Source of the DNA: Proteles cristata cristata
Taxonomy: Eukaryota > Chordata > Mammalia > Carnivora > Hyaenidae
DNA: 64,000 bases
NCBI GenBank assembly: GCA_017311185.1
Contig: JAESUZ010004910.1
Span: 1,116,001 to 1,180,000 of the forward strand
Direction of reading: 5' to 3'
Shown piece after piece: positions 12,222 through 21,709 of the stretch; position 1 is the first letter of the stretch; every line of letters begins with the position of its first letter. The notes under the pieces are model-generated. The model had not been told where the DNA came from. It was given only the letters and a program-made list of their open reading frames with translations, and ran no database searches. Made by a program: the position numbers and the translations under genes.

Positions 12222-12286
12222 TTGTCAACATATTCAACTAGATCCGTAGAATTCTTAGCTGACATTGTGGCTGGAGATAATCTTAC
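12222..12286 (-). CDS. FAM81B: FAM81B coding exon 3
   Basis: 65-nt exon: acceptor TTTATTTTAG, 21 codons beginning GTA AGA TTA and ending GTT GAC, then AA that completes a Lys codon with exon 4. The peptide VRLSPATMSAKNSTDLVEYV is nearly identical to the human stretch as I recall it (VRLSPAKMSTKNSTDLVEYV). The donor is canonical and strong (GACAA|GTAAGTC). The exon was too short to appear as a long open frame and was found by searching for the expected peptide between its neighbours. It lies about 3.1 kb from exon 2 and 11.8 kb from exon 4. Confidence 0.9.
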
Positions 12287-13317
12287 CTAAAATAAAGGTC
12301 ATGGGTTTAAAATGTATCATCAGCTACTTTATACAGAAGTCTTATCCATATTACTTTTATATAAATATTTTAGTTTTAAACAAAATATATGCCATAGACT
12401 ATCAGCCCAGTTACACTTGCACATACCCCATCTGTGTTTCTGGACACTTAAACCAAAATTAAGTTCCAGAAAGATACCAGGGACTTGCATTTCATAGATT
12501 GGTATCACAGAAAAAACAAGTCAAAACCATGGAATATTCTTAGAAAATTTTTTAAATGAAATATCCAATGAATATTGGCTGACTTACTAAAGAAGTTCTC
12601 ACAGAGTAAATTATTCTAGCATGCTAATTTCTGAGGGGAATCAGCTAATTTTCAAAAACAGACCCCAAAAGTAGAAATCTAGTCTATGCAGGCAATTTTG
12701 TTGTTTGTTTGTTTGTTTCTAGGAAACCTGGATGTCAGATATTAATGAGAAATAAAAGTAGAGCACAGTTATGTACATAACTTACTAGTATTAAGCAAAG
12801 CTGGCTGTAGGAACACTTAACTAATTCAATCACATGGTGCTGCTAGAAAGTTTCACTAATATAAAGTTCATAATATTGCAGTACTTCTAGGAGGAAAGAG
12901 TTCACCAAATATATTCATTGTTTGGCACATGCTAAAACTGTTTTAAACTCTAATGTTCTTTATTTTTAAGATCAAAAACAGGACACAGATTTATGTTCAT
13001 TTTAATTGCCCGTCATTGAGCTGGATTCAACAGGGAGAATATGAGTAGTATTCTGCCTCAGCCTAAAACTTAAACAAAAGATTTTCCTGGGATATTTTGT
13101 CTTGGTTTATGTTATTGTGTACTATAATACTGAGCGGAGTAATTTAAAACCCACATACAGAAATCATTCCTTTTGCAAATGCCTAAAGAACTTACACTTC
13201 TTACTTCTTAATGTAGGGCCTAAGAGACTTCATTGGAAAGCTCTCTCCTCCAATAAAACTTGCAAACAAACAAACAAAATCCGAGATGTATTATCAAGGA
13301 AGCTAATAAAGAATCCT
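12287..13317. other. Intron 2 unique sequence
   Basis: Nothing recognised apart from short (TTTG)n near 12.70 kb and (CAAA)n near 13.27 kb. Confidence 0.5.
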
Positions 13318-13485
13318 GACAATAGGCTCCCTGACCCTGCTGACTTGGTATTGAGCAACCAGCACGGGCTGGAGGCTGCTCCGAATGGAGCCAGTGATCG
13401 CCATGATGGTGCTGTAGGCCCTCTCTTCCCATTGCTGAATGGAGTCTGCAATGGGTCTGATGCCCTGAAGCCGAGTCTTCCCCTA
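13309..13485 (-). other. Protein-like open stretch in FAM81B intron 2 (possible cryptic exon or pseudogene)
   Basis: On the minus strand an acceptor-like ATACTTCCTGTAG is followed by about 58 open codons ending in TAG at 13311-13309. The reading starts GKTRLQGIRPIADSIQQWEE and continues RAYSTIMAITGSIRSSLQPV. Third positions are GC-rich and the composition is protein-like, unlike the surrounding AT-rich intron. The acceptor phase (0) matches the end of FAM81B exon 2, so it could act as an alternative terminal exon. I do not recognise the family. Alternatives are a fragment of an old processed pseudogene or a chance frame. No good donor or nearby AATAAA was seen. Confidence 0.35.
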
Positions 13486-13500
13486 CAGGAAGTATATACA

Positions 13501-14317
13501 CTGATCCACGGGTCAGTCAGGTGTCCATGGATGGAAACATTCCCAATTGCTTAGAGAACATGGTTTGCCGTCTGCCCTGGTTTGTGTTTTGACTCCAGTT
13601 TTGAGCTGGAACCGAACAGGGTCCTGGGCCCCTGCCCTACTTAAGGCCAGTTCTTCCCTTCTCACTTTGCCCTGGCTACCGCGGGCTGTGCAAGTGAGTC
13701 TGTGCTATTTCCTCAGCAACCGGCAGGCCCTGGGCCTTACCTGTTTGGCACCTAGTAGCCCTTTCGTTGTCTTTTATGGAATGAGAGAATATGTGGATAT
13801 TGTGTCCAAGGACACTAAATTACTGAGCTATTGTCTCCTTCCCCCTTCTCAAATGAAACAATCGGGTATGTATGTTTTACTTTCATATTACTCATTTTTA
13901 ATTCTTATTTTGAAGACTAAATAGCATCCCCTTAAAAACACAACTCACATACTTTTAAAGTAACAAATGTTAAACCTGATAAAGGAGGCAAATTTGGGAA
14001 AATATAGCAGAGTAAAAGGTACAGAAAAAAGAAATTCTCCCTGTAATTATACTACTTTTATAGAGCGAAAGTTATTAACATTGTGGTATAGTTGTTTCCT
14101 CTTTCTTCTATGCAATTTTTTGATGTATTTAAGATAGTATGTAAATTTCCCTATCTTTGATAATTGAATATAGGAGTCAGCTCTGTTTCATCCCTATTCC
14201 TACAAGGTAGAATGTAATTTTATAACAAATCTCCTGAACAACATGGGACTTTTCATGTGTGTCAGTTTTCACCTGCTTTATAATAATACTTTAAAATGCT
14301 GTGATCCTTTATGACTT
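13501..14317. other. Intron 2 unique sequence
   Basis: 13.56-13.76 kb is CpG- and GC-richer, with CTACCGCGGGCTG and a strong minus-strand donor-like CAG|GTAAGG near 13.74 kb. No assigned exon. Confidence 0.4.
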
Positions 14318-14417
14318 AATGGCCTATAAAATACTTTCACATAGATGATGTCCTATAAGGTATGAACCATTGTCATTAATGAGATCCGATTTTACTACAG
14401 AAAAAATTTAAGATGAT
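14318..14417 (-). mobile_element. MIR, part 1 (split by SINE)
   Basis: Reverse MIR-like pattern (AAAATACTTTCACATAGATG) continuing on the far side of the SINE with GGTGAGGAATCTCAGGATTA. Confidence 0.5.
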
Positions 14418-14630
14418 GATTATTTTTTTAAGTTTATTTATTTTGAGAGAGAAAGAGTGTGAGACAGTGTGAGTGGGGAAGGGACAGACAGAGAGGCAGG
14501 ACAGACAGATAATCTCAGGCAACCTCTGCAAGGAGCCCAACAGAGGGCTCACACTCATGAACTGTGAGATCATGACCTGAACCAAAACCCAGAGTCAGAC
14601 TCTTGGACAACTGAGCCACCCAGGCACCCC
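14418..14630 (-). mobile_element. Carnivore tRNA-Lys SINE
   Basis: Reverse copy; minus-strand head GGGGTGCCTGGGTGGCTCAG. Short duplication TAAGATGAT at 14409-14417 and 14631-14639. Confidence 0.9.
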
Positions 14631-14639
14631 TAAGATGAT

Positions 14640-14950
14640 TTTTTTTAAGGTGAGGAATCTCAGGATTAAAGAAGTAGTGGACTTGCTCAAGATCCTATAG
14701 ATGACGGTAATAATCATATTACAGCTATTGACTGAATCCCTCTTGCTAAGCCCTTTTTCTTAGTAGCTGATTCGAATCATCTTTGTACATTAGGCCTAAT
14801 TAGTCCATTTCATAGAAGAGGAAACAGAGAGGTTAAGTAATTGCTAAAAGTCACACAGCCTGTATATGGTACAGCCATTAGATACCAAAGATCAATGCTT
14901 GATATTGACATTGTGCTAGCTTTCCAGTGCTCTTTCTATCACAGAAGACT
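14640..14950 (-). mobile_element. MIR remnants
   Basis: Continuation of the split MIR, then a second reverse MIR pattern at about 14.71-14.95 kb (AGAGGAAACAGAGAGGTTAA, AAAAGTCACACAGCC). Confidence 0.55.
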
Positions 14951-15372
14951 GCATCCACTGATGAGGGCTGAAACTCCTGCTTCTTTGAATGTTCTTTTTC
15001 ATTAATGACAAGTACCAATAAAAGAAACCCGTTTAGCTATTTTCTTTTTCATGTTAGAGATAAAGTCTGTATCTTGAATTTATCATAGTTTCTTTTGAAT
15101 CTTTATAAAAAATAACTGTCAGTTTTTAGTTACTATTTAGCCCTGCATATTAAAAGTCAATCCAATAAATGTATTCACAGTTTGAGGCCCTTTTTCTTTT
15201 CAGCCTGTGCTGTCATCAGTCACTTTCTCAAAGCAGAACAAACAAGAAATGTAGGTAGAGTGAAAAGAAAAGCAACTCTTTTAGAACTCCTTAGGCCTCT
15301 CTGAACAATGCTAAGCATAAAAGAAGCTGAACAAAATATTCTATGTTTACTATGAATATCTAAAATACTTGC

Positions 15373-15470
15373 TTTCTTTTCTTGGTCACTGACTGAGCCA
15401 GCACGGGGGCCATCAGGTTCATTCCGATGTTCTTCTGCAGCCAGGGAGGCATTTTTGTTTACATCCGTAT
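15373..15470 (-). CDS. FAM81B: FAM81B coding exon 2
   Basis: 98-nt exon preceded by the acceptor GGTTGCCTAG and read as (G)AT then 32 full codons. The peptide DTDVNKNASLAAEEH continues through EPDGPRAGS to SDQEKK, matching the low-complexity acidic and polar N-terminal part of human FAM81B (DTNVNKSAS, then EPDGPLPGS, then NQEKK, from memory). The 3' boundary is fixed by homology and phase. The exon must end after the second Lys codon so that exon 3 begins VRLSP, which makes the donor AAA|GCAAGT, a GC donor. A GT four bases further on would shift exon 3 out of frame. The encoded segment looks disordered, with no recognisable domain. Confidence 0.88.
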
Positions 15471-15589
15471 CTAGGCAACCAGAATGCTGACTTAGATCAG
15501 GAACTAAGGCAAGTGAATTCTTGCAGTGGTGGTTAATCTTTTCTTTAAAATTAAGGGCAGTTTCTGTACATATGGTTAAGGGAGGCTTA

Positions 15590-15776
15590 TTCATTTTTTT
15601 TAATGTTTATTTATTTTTGAGAGAGAGAGAGAAAGAGCCGGGGAGGGGCAGAGAGAGGGGGAGACACAGAATCTGAAGCAGGCACACAGCCTGACATGGG
15701 GCTCCGACCCACCAACGGTGAGATCATGACCTGAGTTGAAGTCAGCCGCTTAACCAACTGAGCCACCCAGGTGCCC
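15590..15776 (-). mobile_element. Carnivore tRNA-Lys SINE in intron 1
   Basis: Reverse copy: T-run, (GA)n, then GAGCCACCCAGGTGCCCC. Imperfect duplication AAGGGAGGCTT / AAAGGAGACTT at 15578-15588 and 15777-15787. Confidence 0.9.
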
Positions 15777-16104
15777 CAAAGGAGACTTCTAGTTTACTTT
15801 ACACCCTTCTCTTCTGTCTTCCCCTACGTCATTTCTTCACCAGGTCCCCATCACACCCATCGTCAGCTACAAGAATTTCTCATCCCAGGTACTTCCATTA
15901 GACATTTAGGAAATGTTGCTGTGACACACTCATTTAGATCAAACTGTTATAAAATAATAGGAAAAGATTTCTTGCTCTATTGTGCCCAAGCCATCCAAGG
16001 ATCTTCTTTGGGATTTATTACCTTGTTTATATGTAATAAGAAATATAAGTAAGGTAGTAAAGAATGAGAATTTAGAGACCTTGGGTAATCCATGGGTTAG
16101 ATAC

Positions 16105-16114
16105 CTGTGCTCAT
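16105..16114 (-). CDS. FAM81B: FAM81B coding exon 1 (start codon and first 10 nt)
   Basis: On the minus strand, SSIMST in frame is followed by a good donor (ACAG|GTATCT). The ATG at 16114-16112 (context ATCATGA, purine at -3) opens Met-Ser-Thr, and the last G completes an Asp codon with exon 2. Codons upstream read SVKNKAKKSSIMST, which aligns without gaps to the human N-terminal region I recall (STKNKAGKASIMSS), so exon identity is secure. Going further upstream in frame there is no ATG before a TGA at 16273-16271. I therefore place the felid start at this internal methionine, about 38 residues downstream of the human annotated start. A run of 11 A bases (16148-16158 on the opposite strand) lies upstream in the exon. 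Confidence 0.8.
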
Positions 16115-16285
16115 GATGCTTGATTTCTTGGCTTTATTTTTTACTGATTTTTTTTTTTGAAAGGGACCAGAGCTTTTTTGCTTTGTCTTGCAGAAAGCCA
16201 AAGCACTAAGGAAACTGGATTGCAATCTAACTAATGTCTTTATGTTTCTGGGGCATCTTCCTGAGGTGGCTCAGTAGCATTATGA
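16115..16285 (-). other. FAM81B: FAM81B exon 1, putative 5' untranslated part
   Basis: This is minus-strand sequence continuous with the start codon. It still aligns by translation to the human N-terminus but lacks an in-frame ATG. It ends upstream at an acceptor-like site, a pyrimidine stretch CCTTCTTGCAG, with AG at 16287-16286 and a branch-point-like CTGAC upstream. If that acceptor is used, the exon is 181 nt (16105-16285) and a non-coding first exon lies further upstream, not identified here. A 17-codon upstream ORF (ATG 16280-16278, TAG 16229-16227) would then sit in the leader. The alternative is that transcription starts inside or just upstream of this segment. Confidence 0.45.
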
Positions 16286-16287
16286 CT

Positions 16288-16765
16288 GCAAGAAGGATCT
16301 GTGAGGTCAGTAGGGTTGACCCCCACACTTTAAGTTAAGCCCCTGGGATTTCAGAGCTTCAAAGGCTTTTGTTAGTGCTCATTGTCGTAACATCACTAGG
16401 TCATTCAACTCTTGGTCTCATTGGATGGGAAGTGGTTGTTTTTAGGCTAACATTCACACCTCCCCCTGATTTCACCTTCACATTTGATGGAAGACCAGTT
16501 TCTATCAAATTAGACAAAGATAATGAATTCCTACTCCTCAATCTTCTTCCAAGTGTGCTGGTTCAGGAAGTCAACTCTTGTAGGCTACTATGGGGAGTCT
16601 CACAAAGAAAGCATTAACAACAGGCATGGTGGGTACCGGCTTTAAGCCAATTAAAATCTTGAACTTTGCCTCTGTAGAGAAAATCATGTTCAGTTACTTG
16701 GTCAAAAAGATTGTTGATTGTTTCAGCTCTGAAATATTCTCCTGAGTCCTAAAACTGGAATTTGT
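16288..16765. other. FAM81B immediate 5' flank
   Basis: Non-repetitive. Possible location of the promoter or an upstream non-coding exon, but no TATA box, CpG island or convincing RFX-type X-box was found. Confidence 0.4.
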
Positions 16766-16831
16766 ACCTGCTCATGCTGTCTCTCCCTCCCTTTCCCCCT
16801 GCCCCAGAAATAAATAAAACATTTAAAAAAT
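16766..16831 (+). mobile_element. Severely 5'-truncated SINE (66 bp)
   Basis: Only the SINE 3' end (CTGCTCATGCTGTCTCTCCC to the AATAAATAAAAC tail), yet flanked by a perfect 15-bp duplication AAAACTGGAATTTGT at 16751-16765 and 16832-16846. Confidence 0.9.
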
Positions 16832-16846
16832 AAAACTGGAATTTGT

Positions 16847-17149
16847 CTATTTTGGTAATACTACTTGGTTTTCATATACAGAAATTATAGGTTGAGTTAC
16901 TTTTCAAATTATGGTGCCAGACTTGCCTTGCTCTGAAGACACATGATGCTCAGGATGCCAAATGACAAACTCAGATCCCACAGATAAATGTCGCCTATGA
17001 TTTTTGCTCCAGTGGTATGTCTTCTAGTGCTAAGCCCTTAAAACTTAGAACTACAGTATTTCATGGTTTGCAAACTGCTCAGATGGCTCATTACACCATC
17101 CTCATCCTCATTTTATCAAGCACCAAGGCAAACGGCACACCTCGAGTGA
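16847..17149. other. Unique sequence
   Basis: Nothing recognised. Confidence 0.5.
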
Positions 17150-17370
17150 GAGCAATGGCTATGGATACCAAGAGAGTGGATTAGAACCCTGACTCCTCAA
17201 CCAACTGGCTAACTGTGCAAAGTGACCTCACTTTTTCAAGACTCGGTTTTCTCATCTGTTAAGTGTGCTGATAATATTGATCTTATGAGGTGGTTGAGGA
17301 TAAACACAATGATGCACTTAAAGTACTCAACTGAGTGTCAAGCTGCAAATTCACTAGAAGGTACCTATTA
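17150..17370 (+). mobile_element. MIR SINE (ancient)
   Basis: Forward MIR pattern: TTCAAGACTCGGTTTTCTCA, TCTGTTAAG, GAGGTGGTTGAGGATAAAC. Confidence 0.65.
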
Positions 17371-17718
17371 TTAGTGATTATTTCTAAATGTGACAGTTAT
17401 CCAAGAAATAGATACAGGGTCTGTGTGAGAAAGAAAAACTGGATTTGACCTTGCTAAGAAACTTTCTGTGGTTCTCTTTCTCCTTGAATTCTGCTTCTAG
17501 TCCATGGCACTTGGCTAGAAAAATGGACTCCGATGAAATAATCTAATTTGTTCTCTAAATGATTTCTTGGTTATTAACATAGGAATGCAACAGCATATTT
17601 GTACTGTTGGATAGCCTCCTCCCCAATGTATGTAAAATCCTTCCTAGAAGGCAGTAATCTTCCAAGATCTATCCTAATCCAGGCCTACCAAGAGTAGAGC
17701 CTGAAAGCACAAAAATCA

Positions 17719-17925
17719 GGGTGCCTGGGTGGCTCACTTGGTTAACTGTCTGACTTCGGCTCAGGTCATGATCTCACAGTCCATGGGTTCAAGCCCCGAA
17801 TCAGGCTCTGTGCTGACAGCTCAGAGCCTGGAGCCTGCTTCAGATTCTGTATCTCCCTCTCTCTCTGCCCCTCCCCCGCTCATGTTTTGTCTCCTCAAAA
17901 ATAAACATTCAAAAAAATTTAAAGA
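17719..17925 (+). mobile_element. Carnivore tRNA-Lys SINE
   Basis: Forward copy with complete head (GGGTGCCTGGGTGGCTCAC), B-box-like GGTTCAAGCCC, CT-rich body and A-rich tail. Confidence 0.92.
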
Positions 17926-18029
17926 AAATATCTTATTCTAATAGGCTCAGTATATTAGGACAGTTTTCTAGTAATGTCTTCTGATGTGTTGAACACTTAA
18001 CATTTTAGAAGATGTTCTTCAGGTACCAT

Positions 18030-18140
18030 CTCATGACCCTTGTAAGAGAGGCAGTGCAGACATGAATATCCTGGTTTTACAGATAAAATATAAGGAGGTT
18101 CAGAGAGATTGGCTCACATACGTGGATGGTGAAACCCTGA
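18030..18140 (-). mobile_element. MIR fragment
   Basis: TCCTGGTTTTACAGATAAAA and GGTTCAGAGAGATTGGCTCA follow the reverse MIR order. Confidence 0.45.
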
Positions 18141-18289
18141 CTGGCCAGACCTCAGGGCAGCTAACCCTTAGCCTTGTGTACAGCCCCTTCCTGGGATGAT
18201 CATACTGGATTCTGCTAAAGTGTAAGTGCTGGACTTCCATTGCATAGGGTGCTCAACGAGAAGGGAGTCCTTAATGCTCCCTGGCAATT

Positions 18290-18800
18290 CTATTCTATTT
18301 CCTTTCCCAGGACCCTCCTACTCTCCTAGATGACCCTCTTACCTTTCCTCTGCCCTCAAACTGCCATCGGCTGCTGCCATCCTCCCTCTCAGCTCACGAC
18401 CTTTCCTCTCTATTTCATCAAGAAAACAGAATTATCAGAACAGAACTGTGATGAGCCCACATGCTACATCCACAGACCCACATGCATCTTTGTCCAAAAA
18501 TTTTGCCCTTGCTCCTGCTCCAGCGAATGAGCCCATCTGTGTTCTTGTTCAGGCCTGTCCTCCAGGTGTCCTTAGGTCCTACTCCTAAGTAGGAGGTCCT
18601 CAACTATTTGAGGACCCTCTTCCCATTTTGCTACATCATTCTCATCACAGTACAAACCTATTTTCCCCCCTTCTACCCACCTCAAAACGAACAACCAACC
18701 TTCTTTTAATCCTGTATATTAACTACCACTTTCTCCCCTTTTCTGCATGGGAAAACTCCCTGAAAGTGTTTTTATTTTTCTCTTTCTAATTTCACTCTTT
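18290..18800 (+). mobile_element. L2 LINE, 5'-most piece (ancient, split)
   Basis: Diverged, pyrimidine-rich L2-like stretch continuous in orientation with clear L2 sequence on the far side of the MST LTR. Left boundary uncertain. Confidence 0.4.
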
Positions 18801-19215
18801 GCTGTGGTCTAAGTTGTGTCGTCCCCTACTCCCATCCCCTTCATATGTTGATGCCTAAACCCCGAATGGACTGTATGTGGAGATAAGGACTTTTAGGAGG
18901 TAATTAAGGTTAAATGAAGTCATAAGGGTGAGGTCCTAATCTGATAGGATCGATGGCCTTATAGGAAGAGAAAGGAATCTCAATCTGTGTGTGGGTGTGT
19001 GTGTGTGGGTGCGCGCATGGGGAGGAAAGTGAGAACATAATGAAAAGGTAGGTGTCTCCAAGCTAAGTAGAGGGAGTCCTCACGAGGAACTGAATCTGTT
19101 AGCACCTTGATCTCAGACTTCCCAGTTTCCAGAACTATGAGACATTAATTTATGTCATTTATGCCACATAGATTATGATATTTTGTTATAGCAGCCTGAG
19201 CAGACTAAGACACTC
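18801..19215 (+). mobile_element. MaLR solo LTR (MST-like)
   Basis: Matches the MST consensus order: CCTTCATATGTTGATGCC, TTAGGAGGTAATTAAGG, AGCACCTTGATCTCAGACTT, ending GTTATAGCAGCCTGAGCAGA CTAAGACA. A TG/GC-rich microsatellite expansion (about 18986-19018) sits inside it. Confidence 0.85.
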
Positions 19216-20257
19216 TTGAATGACTAAAATCAGGCTTTCTGTCCCAGGCAAGTTTCTCTAAAATTGTCCTTGTCACAGTACCCTGTGACTTCTCTGTTGT
19301 CTGTCCAATGGTCAGCTGTCAGTCTTCCTGTTTGCCCCACCAGCGGCATTAAACAGCCGAGGATCTGTCTTTTCCTTACTTGGCTCCCAGAGCAACATGT
19401 CTCTCATGGTCCTGCTATTCTTTCCCATGGATTTCTCATTCATCTTCCTGCCCTCATCATCTGAATAGGTGATCAGTGATTTCAGTTTTCTGAGGCTCCC
19501 TGAAGGTCCCATGTTCTGGGAATCCTCAGCTTTGGGCAAACCAGAATGGCTGGTCACCCCACCTGTGAGTGCAGGGGCCCCAGAGTTCATTCCTAGCACT
19601 CCCACACTCACCGCCAGGATGAGCTCACCCAGTCTCATCACTATAAGCTGGTGATCCCTGAAATCCCTTCCTCCTCCCAGAGCCACTCCCCATACAGCTT
19701 TCCCTATTGCAGTAAATGGCACCAGCCTTTTTCCATTTGCTCAGGCTCCAAACCTTGGAATCTCCTTTATTTCTCCTTTTCTTTCATACCCTATGTTTGT
19801 TCCACCTAAAAAAATATATCCAGAATGGGTCACTTCTCACTCCCTCCTCTGCTGCCACACTGGTCCAAGCTACCATTGTTTCTCCTCCGGACTATGGCGA
19901 TGGCTTTCTAAAACCAATCTCCCTTCTTCAGTCTAACTTGCCACCCATAAATTGTTCTCACTGAAATACCCAGTGATGTTGTCAAAGTTAAGACTGATCA
20001 CGAAACTCATTTACTCAAAGTCCTTCGATAGTTTTCCATCTTGTAAAGGATGAAACCTTTGTAATAACTACAAAATCACATTGGAGCCTATGTGATAGAG
20101 TCCTCCTATAGCCATCTGACCTGAGTTTCTATATCTTTGTTCTTTGCTCACTTTTCTCCAGCCATAGAGACTGGCCTGCTACCCTGGAACACACTGGCAG
20201 TCTCTTGCCTCAGGGCTTTTGGCCTTACTGTTGCCTCTGCTTAAGTTCACCTGCCTG
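19216..20257 (+). mobile_element. L2 LINE, middle piece (ancient, split)
   Basis: CAGTACCCTGTGACTTCTCT, then GTCCAATGGTCAGC; later CTCCAAACCTTGGAATCTCC, AAATATATCCAGAATGGG and CAAAGTCCTTCGATAG follow the L2 ORF order. No coding capacity left. Confidence 0.7.
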
Positions 20258-21700
20258 TTTTAGCTCTGTGAAGAATGCTAGTGATATTTTGATAGGGCTT
20301 GCATTGAATGCGTAGATTGCTTTGGGTAGTATAGACATTTTTACAGTATTTGTTCTTCCAATCCATTAGCATGGAATGTCTTTCCATTGCTTTCATCGGT
20401 GTTATATAGTTTTCAGAGGACAGGTCTTTCATCTCGTTGGTCAGCTTTATTCCTAGGTATCTTAGGGTGTTTTGTGTAATTGTAAAGGGGATTAATTCCT
20501 TTCTTTCTCTTTATGCTGCCTCATTATTGATATATAGAAATGCAACTGATTTTTGTACACTGACTTTGTATCCTGCAACTTTACTGAATTGGTGTTATCA
20601 GTTCTAGCAATTTTTTGGTGGAGTCTTTCAGGTTTTCCATGTAGAGTATTGTGTCATCTGCAAATAGTGGAAGTTTGACTTCTTCCTCGCTAATTTGTTT
20701 TACTTCTTTTGTGGTCTTCCTTTTACTTTTGCTTCTTTTTCACTTCTTTTTGTTGTCTGATTGCTGAGGCTAGCTAAGACGTCCACTTTCTCTGTCAAAT
20801 AACAATGGTGAGAGTGGACATCCCTATCCTGTTTCTAATCATAGAAGAAAGGCTCTCAGTTTTTCCCCATTGGGGATGACAGAATGGCTAAAACCAACAA
20901 CACAGGAAATAATAGGTGTTGGTAAGGATGTGGAGAAAATGCAACCCTCTTACACTGTTGGGGGGAATGCAAACTGATGTAGCCACCCTGGAAAATAGTA
21001 TGAAGGTTCCTTAAAAAGTTAAAAATAGAACTATCCTCTGATGCAGCAATTACACTACTAGGTATTTACCCAAAGAATACAAAAATACTAATTCAAATGG
21101 ATACAAGCATGCTGCTGTTTATAGCAGCATTATATATAATAGCCAAATTATGGAAACAGCCCAAGTGTCCATCAACTGATGAATGGATAAAGAAGATGTG
21201 GTATATATATATTTATATATAATGGAATATTACTCAGACACACAAAGAATGAAATCTTGCCATTTGCAACAACATGAGTGGAGCTAGAGAATATTATTCT
21301 AACTGAAATAAGTCAGTCAGTGAAAGACTCAAATGATTTCCCTCGTATGTGGAATTTAAGAAACAAATGAGCATAATGGGGAAAAAAGGAGAGAGAGAGA
21401 GAGAGAGAGAGAGGCAAACCAAGAAACAGACTCTAAATTATAGAGAACAAACTGATGCTTACCAGAGGGGAGGGGCATTGGGGGATGGGTGAAATAGGTG
21501 ATGGGGATTAAGGAGTGCACCAGTGATGAGCACTGGGTGATGTATGTAAGTGTTGAATCACTATATTGTACATCTGAAACTGATATTGCATTGTATGTTA
21601 AGTAACTGGAATGTAAACAAATGCTTCAAAAAATTAAAAGGATGTTCCTAAGAGTGACAAAAAAAAAAAAAAAAAAACAAAGAAAAACAAAAAAAAGAAC
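20258..21700 (+). mobile_element. L1 with 5' inversion, nested in L2
   Basis: 20258-20876 is L1 ORF2 sequence on the minus strand (GAAGAATGCTAGTGATATTT). From about 20877 to 21700 it is the L1 3' end on the plus strand (ATGGCTAAAACCAACAACAC to an A-run). The two parts are non-contiguous in L1 coordinates, so there is an inversion plus internal deletion, the twin-priming signature. The surrounding L2 resumes at about 21.71 kb. Confidence 0.85.
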
Positions 21701-21709
21701 ACTTAACCC

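Larger units (their letters stand above)
190..16285 (-). other. FAM81B: FAM81B gene, 5' part (exons 1-4 and introns)
   Basis: Minus-strand gene read from exon 1 near 16.1 kb to exon 4 at 190-433; later exons lie beyond base 1. The four coding pieces (10, 98, 65 and 244 nt) join with matching phases (1, 0, 2) into 139 codons without a stop, and their translation tracks human FAM81B as I remember it. FAM81B is a coiled-coil protein of about 450 residues, paralogous to FAM81A; its biochemical role is not established, and I recall expression in testis and ciliated cells. Introns are about 0.6, 3.1 and 11.8 kb and hold only repeats and unique filler, apart from one open stretch at 13.3-13.5 kb. 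Promoter and any untranslated first exon were not identified. I am confident of the gene and less so of the exact 5' end. Confidence 0.9.

Noticed and set aside
15367..15369. Canonical-looking GT donor four bases beyond the chosen exon 2 end
   Set aside because: Using it puts exon 3 in the wrong frame with early stops and breaks the alignment to VRLSP.
16920..16970. Minus-strand AGCATCATGTGTCTTCAG as an alternative FAM81B first exon
   Set aside because: Superficial resemblance only: the frame does not give the expected residues and no GT donor follows. The segment at 16105-16150 fits far better.
19312..19722. 136-codon minus-strand frame
   Set aside because: Lies in antisense orientation across an ancient L2; a chance frame.
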